Origin: an uncultured Lachnospiraceae bacterium
GTDB lineage: Bacteria; Bacillota; Clostridia; Lachnospirales; Lachnospiraceae
NCBI GenBank assembly: GCA_900316855.1
Contig: ONEK01000004.1
Coordinates: 60,535-124,534 of the forward strand
Reading direction: 5' to 3'
Length of the DNA stretch: 64,000 nucleotides
The position numbers and the translations under genes are program-made. The notes under the pieces were generated by a model. It saw only the letters and a list, made by a program, of their open reading frames with translations. It ran no database searches and had not been told where the DNA came from. Below are positions 61,129 through 64,000 of the stretch, piece by piece (the first letter of the stretch is position 1; every line of letters starts with the position of its first letter).

Positions 61129-61247
61129 CCCCTGTACACCCCTGCCGCAGTCTCCTCCCGGCAGACACAGTAACGGCCGTCTTTCGTGAACAGACAAAAA
61201 CAGCACAGGCTCCGCCGGGATTCTGGCGGCCCGGTCAGACTGTCCCG

Positions 61248-61457
61248 TTACGCATAGGCATCAATATGATTGCCCAGTGCGGGATCCGCGCCGGGCATCG
61301 GAGCAGGCGCACCGGCAGACTCAATCATGCTGAGCTCATTCGCCGCCTGCACATTGGCAAAGTCCAGAACCTTCCCGAGCACCGCAGTATTCACCTGCTG
61401 CATGACCTTCGACTGGCTCATCGCCATGGACATGGAAGCAATTCCAAGATCGTTCAT
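61248..61457 (-). CDS. YjfB-like putative motility protein
   Basis: A 69-residue protein with the pattern of the YjfB family (IASMSMAMSQSKVMQQVNTAVLGKVLD), short, Met/Ser-rich and helical, found in motile Firmicutes and placed with motility genes. SD AGGTGA is 3-4 bases before the ATG. A TGCCTG/CAGGCA hairpin precedes the SD. Confidence 0.8.
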   Translation of the reverse strand: MNDLGIASMSMAMSQSKVMQQVNTAVLGKVLDFANVQAANELSMIESAGAPAPMPGADPALGNHIDAYA

Positions 61458-61471
61458 AACTCACCTGTAAA

Positions 61472-61489
61472 TGCCTGCATTGTCAGGCA
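61472..61489 (-). other. TGCCTG/CAGGCA hairpin upstream of the YjfB-like ribosome site
   Basis: 6-bp stem with a 6-base loop, ending just before the AGGTGA sequence. It resembles the GCCTGC/GCAGGC hairpins elsewhere. Confidence 0.5.
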
Positions 61490-61792
61490 TCCCTTCAACA
61501 GGATAATTATACTTCAGATCATGCGGTTAGGCCAGCGGGACTCTTCATGCCCTGATTGCATAATAAAAGTACAGAAAGGGCATCCAATTCGGAGACACGA
61601 TGTTACCTGATTGGTAACATCATGAAATGATCACAAACGCATCTCATGGGGCAGGAACGCATTATTTCGGAATTTCACAATTTTTCCAACAAACACGTTT
61701 CTGATCCCGCTGCATCTCTATTCCCCAAAATCTAATATTGATTAATTTTGGGGAATATTCCCCAAAATCAGGATTACAACAATTTCAAGTGA
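61490..61792. other. AT-rich intergenic region with three palindromic half-sites
   Basis: No ORF supported. GATGTTACC/GGTAACATC (61599-61621) is a perfect 9-bp inverted repeat. ATTCCCCAAAAT occurs at 61720-61731 and again at 61757-61768, where with ATTTTGGGGAAT (61745-61756) it forms a perfect 24-bp palindrome. Base composition is clearly lower in GC than the rest of the window, marking a boundary with the right-end segment. Confidence 0.6.
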
Positions 61793-62134
61793 CTATCTCA
61801 CGGGATCCTCCAGATAGCGAACCGGCTTGCCTGCAGCCTTTGCATAGGCAATTTCTGATCTTGTGCTGTCACCGATATATCCGCCGACATTGATCACGTA
61901 GATCTCATCTGCCATATCGATCTTGCGCTTATGCATGTCATCCAGCATCTGCTTCGTCTTCGTCAACGTACCTTCGTCCATGTTCTCCCAGACTTCACTG
62001 TCACCGGAATGTCCAAACAACCCTACGCTGATCACGATATTACCTTCCAGCGTCAGCCGCTTCTGCGCATCCATGAAGGCATTCTTGAAACGTGTGCTGC
62101 CGCACAGCGTGATGACTTTATATCCACCTACCAT
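61793..62134 (-). CDS. Nucleoside 2-deoxyribosyltransferase-like small protein
   Basis: A 113-residue protein: YKVITLCGSTRFKNAFMDA at the N-terminus and DMADEIYVINVGGYIGDSTRSEIAYAKAAGKPV near the C-terminus, the DUF4406/NDT-like fold with the conserved nucleotide-binding GDST(R)SE pattern. The nucleophilic Glu is likely in STRSEIAYA. Its reaction is not known. SD AGGGG is 7-10 bases before the ATG. It follows the glycosylase-like gene by 11 bases. Confidence 0.72.
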   Translation of the reverse strand: MVGGYKVITLCGSTRFKNAFMDAQKRLTLEGNIVISVGLFGHSGDSEVWENMDEGTLTKTKQMLDDMHKRKIDMADEIYVINVGGYIGDSTRSEIAYAKAAGKPVRYLEDPVR

Positions 62135-62145
62135 AATTCAGCCCC

Positions 62146-62991
62146 TTACATTCTGACAGCTTCCCAATCTCTTATCTGCCGATCAAGTCCCTCGGGTTTC
62201 ACATAACCGGTAGCTTCTCTTATCTCCTTGGGATCCCTGTTACGGTTCATGGTGCCGATGGCGCCGCAGTGGGCAAGTGCGTACATCTTCGCAGCCCCAT
62301 CACCCATCGGCACAGTAATCGCCAGATGCTTATCAATGAACTGATTGTAACTGCCCCTGTACCCCGGAATGGCTGACGGCTTCTGACCTGTCAGTGCCTC
62401 ATAGGCACACTCGAATGTCAGCCTGCCGAGGCACAGGATCTTCTCCGGCTCCAGAATCCTGCACAGCCGGCGGAAGTAATCAGCGTCATTCATCATCAGG
62501 GTCTTGCCCATGCCGCCGCTCTCTGTTCCTTCCCTGTAGCCAAGACTGAAGTTTGTGAAGAAGAGATCCGGATATCGTGTTGTACCGATATTGTCGTAAC
62601 CGAGTATCCGAACCAGTTCTATGAGATTCTCATCAGTAACGAACTTCTCTTTGTCATCAGGATCCACGTATGGCACATCGGTCTCTCCTGCGTTGATCCT
62701 GCCGATTCTCTGCATGAAGTCCTGCTCCTGCAGTGAGGGATTGCCCCAGTCCTGCGCCACCAGAAGATATTTGATCTTCGGAGTGTTCTCCGCATATCCG
62801 AGTCCCTGCCAGTAGGTGTAGAGGTTGATCTCATGACAATCCTCACACCAGGAGAGCTTCACCTTGCCCTGGGCATGTACGTGATGTCTGGCACCAGCCT
62901 CGCCGTCAGAAGAGATCTTCTCTCCCCTATAGTCCGCAGCCACATCTTTGACCAGCTGCCGATATTGTTCCGCTTTCACCTGATCTGCCAT
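62146..62991 (-). CDS. Uracil-DNA glycosylase superfamily-like protein
   Basis: A 281-residue protein with UDG-like segments: YLLVAQDWGNPSLQEQDF, LFFTNFSLGYREG, EPEKILCLGRLTFECAYEAL and AHCGAIGTMNRNR. A Cys pair near residues 50-55 (SWCEDCHEIN) may bind metal. Substrate unknown. The start MADQVKAEQ overlaps the upstream SseB-like ORF by 65 bases, which is unusual, and its SD is weak. Confidence 0.65.
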   Translation of the reverse strand: MADQVKAEQYRQLVKDVAADYRGEKISSDGEAGARHHVHAQGKVKLSWCEDCHEINLYTYWQGLGYAENTPKIKYLLVAQDWGNPSLQEQDFMQRIGRINAGETDVPYVDPDDKEKFVTDENLIELVRILGYDNIGTTRYPDLFFTNFSLGYREGTESGGMGKTLMMNDADYFRRLCRILEPEKILCLGRLTFECAYEALTGQKPSAIPGYRGSYNQFIDKHLAITVPMGDGAAKMYALAHCGAIGTMNRNRDPKEIREATGYVKPEGLDRQIRDWEAVRM

Positions 62992-63316
62992 CACTCGGTC
63001 CCCACTCCGCCATCTCTTCATCCGAGGTGAACACAACCGCCCAGTACCGTTCATCCTCCGTATCCAGGTTGCGGTAGCGCAGATGGATATCCTCCTTCAG
63101 GGAAAAAGTATCGCCGTACTTCAGATGCTCAATGTCCAGTTCATCCGCCAGATTCACCGATGCCTCTACCGGTACAATGAACCGTCCGCCGTCATGCATG
63201 CGGTAGTACAGTGCCATCAGGATTTCAGCGAAGTTCTCTCCTGCCGTCTCCTTGTAGAAGTCGTCAATCGCCGTTTCGATCGTCTCATTGTCATTGCGGA
63301 TGGTCTGAAGGGGCAT
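62927..63316 (-). CDS. SseB-like N-terminal domain protein, probably truncated
   Basis: A 129-residue ORF. Residues 1-105 match the SseB N-terminal domain (TIETAIDDFYKE, RFIVPVEASVNLADEL, RYWAVVFTSDEEMAEWG). After EMAEWGPSD the sequence is low in family character and overlaps the downstream gene in another frame, suggesting that the C-terminal half has been lost or frameshifted. The start at 63316 follows AAGG; the ORF to 63385 has no ribosome site and crosses a small ORF. Confidence 0.55.
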   Translation of the reverse strand: MPLQTIRNDNETIETAIDDFYKETAGENFAEILMALYYRMHDGGRFIVPVEASVNLADELDIEHLKYGDTFSLKEDIHLRYRNLDTEDERYWAVVFTSDEEMAEWGPSDGRSGESGTISAAGQRCGCGL

Positions 63317-63326
63317 ACTGATTGCC

Positions 63327-63449
63327 TTAACTAGCGAAACTTGTGTATCGCATGTAGTCAGCAACACTCTTGATGACAAATGCAATCACTAAAATTGCAC
63401 TCAGGATGTTGCATAACAGAGGTTTCTTTTTCATGTCCGATACTTTCAT
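63327..63449 (-). CDS. Small single-span membrane protein, 40 aa
   Basis: ORF MKVSDMKKKPLLCNILSAIL..., with one hydrophobic helix of about 20 residues (LLCNILSAILVIAFVIKSVA) after a lysine-rich start. SD GGGGAAG is directly upstream. Its stop lies 10 bases before the SseB-like ATG. Not recognised; a plausible small protein. Confidence 0.45.
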   Translation of the reverse strand: MKVSDMKKKPLLCNILSAILVIAFVIKSVADYMRYTSFAS

Positions 63450-63473
63450 TTCTTCCCCACAAGCTGGGATTTG

Positions 63474-63920
63474 TCAGAATGGTGAGTTTTTATCAATGTC
63501 ATAAAGCTTAGTTTCTGTTATTTTTCCAATCATCTCCGGTATTATTGTCAGGTCAGCGTTTTCTCCATAATTCTGAGAAAAATTTTGCAGTATCTTTTCC
63601 ACCTCATCAGCTATTGTTCCTGTTATTTCCATGCTTTGCGCTGATGATTGAAATAAACCAACATCCTTTTTCATCAGCCCTAGCGTAAAATTCCATTTGC
63701 CGCCTGGAAACACAATCTGGGGATACTTGACTTTCACCGCATTATTACTTCCACTGCTTTCAGAGATGATTCGGGCAGCTTGTTCCGGATCAATTCCTCC
63801 TTTCGCACACACGGCCAAAGCCTGTGTAGAAGCAACCAGAGCAGTCGCTGTAAGATAATTATTGCAGCACTTGAGCAGGTCCCCTGATCCACTCTCCCCT
63901 ATATAACCTAAACTCTCCAA
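63474..63920 (-). pseudogene. C-terminal fragment of a beta-hydroxyacid dehydrogenase
   Basis: About 149 residues matching only the C-terminal helical domain of 3-hydroxyisobutyrate dehydrogenase-like enzymes (ESGSGDLLKCCNNYLTATALV, NFTLGLMKKDVGLFQSSA). The N-terminal Rossmann domain is missing. The same frame upstream is closed by a TAA at 63924, after the tail of an unrelated ORF, so the fragment is the result of a deletion or recombination. Confidence 0.65.
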
Positions 63921-63923
63921 AAA

Positions 63924-63998
63924 TTATACTCGGACGCGGACAGCCCGAACCAGCGTATCAATGTCATCTTCTGAAACCTGAAGATCCTGCAGTATCTT
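63924..63998 (-). CDS. C-terminal tail of an unidentified protein, partial
   Basis: The minus strand is open to the window edge and ends ...LQVSEDDIDTLVRAVRVRV then TAA. Only about 24 residues are visible. I do not recognise the family. Confidence 0.4.
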   Translation of the reverse strand, partial: KILQDLQVSEDDIDTLVRAVRVRV

Positions 63999-64000
63999 CT

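Overview
The window looks like chromosome of an anaerobic, high-GC member of the Clostridia, most likely Lachnospiraceae. This rests on an anaerobic NrdG remnant at the left edge, a complete thl-crt-hbd-bcd-etfB-etfA butyryl-CoA operon, Gram-positive lipoproteins, strong Shine-Dalgarno (SD) sequences of the AGGAGG type, tRNAs without encoded CCA, and maltodextrin and cellobiose systems under LacI-type regulators. Species assignment is inference; there is no rRNA in the window. I see no CRISPR array, intact prophage or insertion-sequence transposase.

Left part (1-15.3 kb): end of nrdG, a CoA-type Nudix hydrolase, two tandem copies of a multi-hairpin repeat, tRNA-Gly, a PrsW-like protease, the methionine transporter metNIQ, an intracellular GH13 enzyme, a DinG/XPD-type helicase with a Cas4-like nuclease domain, an HPr-like protein without the phosphorylatable histidine, asnA, gdhA, and a three-gene overlapping operon (THUMP methyltransferase, rdgB, phosphoesterase). 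A tRNA cluster (Pro, Gly, Arg, His, Gln, Lys, then Leu) follows at 15.4-16.2 kb behind a consensus promoter.

Middle (16-32 kb): a radical SAM protein, a LacI regulator divergent from a GH94 cellobiose phosphorylase with matching operator-like motifs at both promoters, tRNA-Arg, a first thiolase, mtnA, pdxY, then the butyrate operon on the minus strand. Its promoter carries a Rex-like site, and most gene junctions hold hairpins.

32-41 kb: hpf, an NlpC/P60 hydrolase with a structured leader that could mask its ribosome binding site, a papain-like small protein, a PlsY-Nudix-Nudix fusion behind trxB, and a TrpXYZ-like ABC importer. 41-57 kb, all minus strand: malEFG, a LacI regulator, GH35 beta-galactosidase, a secreted amylase lipoprotein, an alpha-glucosidase, a Lon-like AAA+ ATPase without protease domain, a GGDEF protein and a CBS/DHH pyrophosphatase. 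MalE delivers oligosaccharides, and the amylase and glucosidases process them outside and inside the cell. The malE promoter has palindromic CAACCGGTTG sites.

Right part (57-64 kb): a flippase-like membrane protein, a PH-domain protein, a UMF1-type MFS transporter, a DNA glycosylase, a YjfB-like motility protein, and then a more AT-rich, scrambled end with short genes, a truncated SseB-like ORF and a beta-hydroxyacid dehydrogenase fragment.

The most unusual signals are non-coding: a dispersed multi-hairpin repeat family whose stems change sequence but keep pairing and which abuts terminators, and a recurrent GCCTGC/GCAGGC hairpin placed directly upstream of Shine-Dalgarno sequences.
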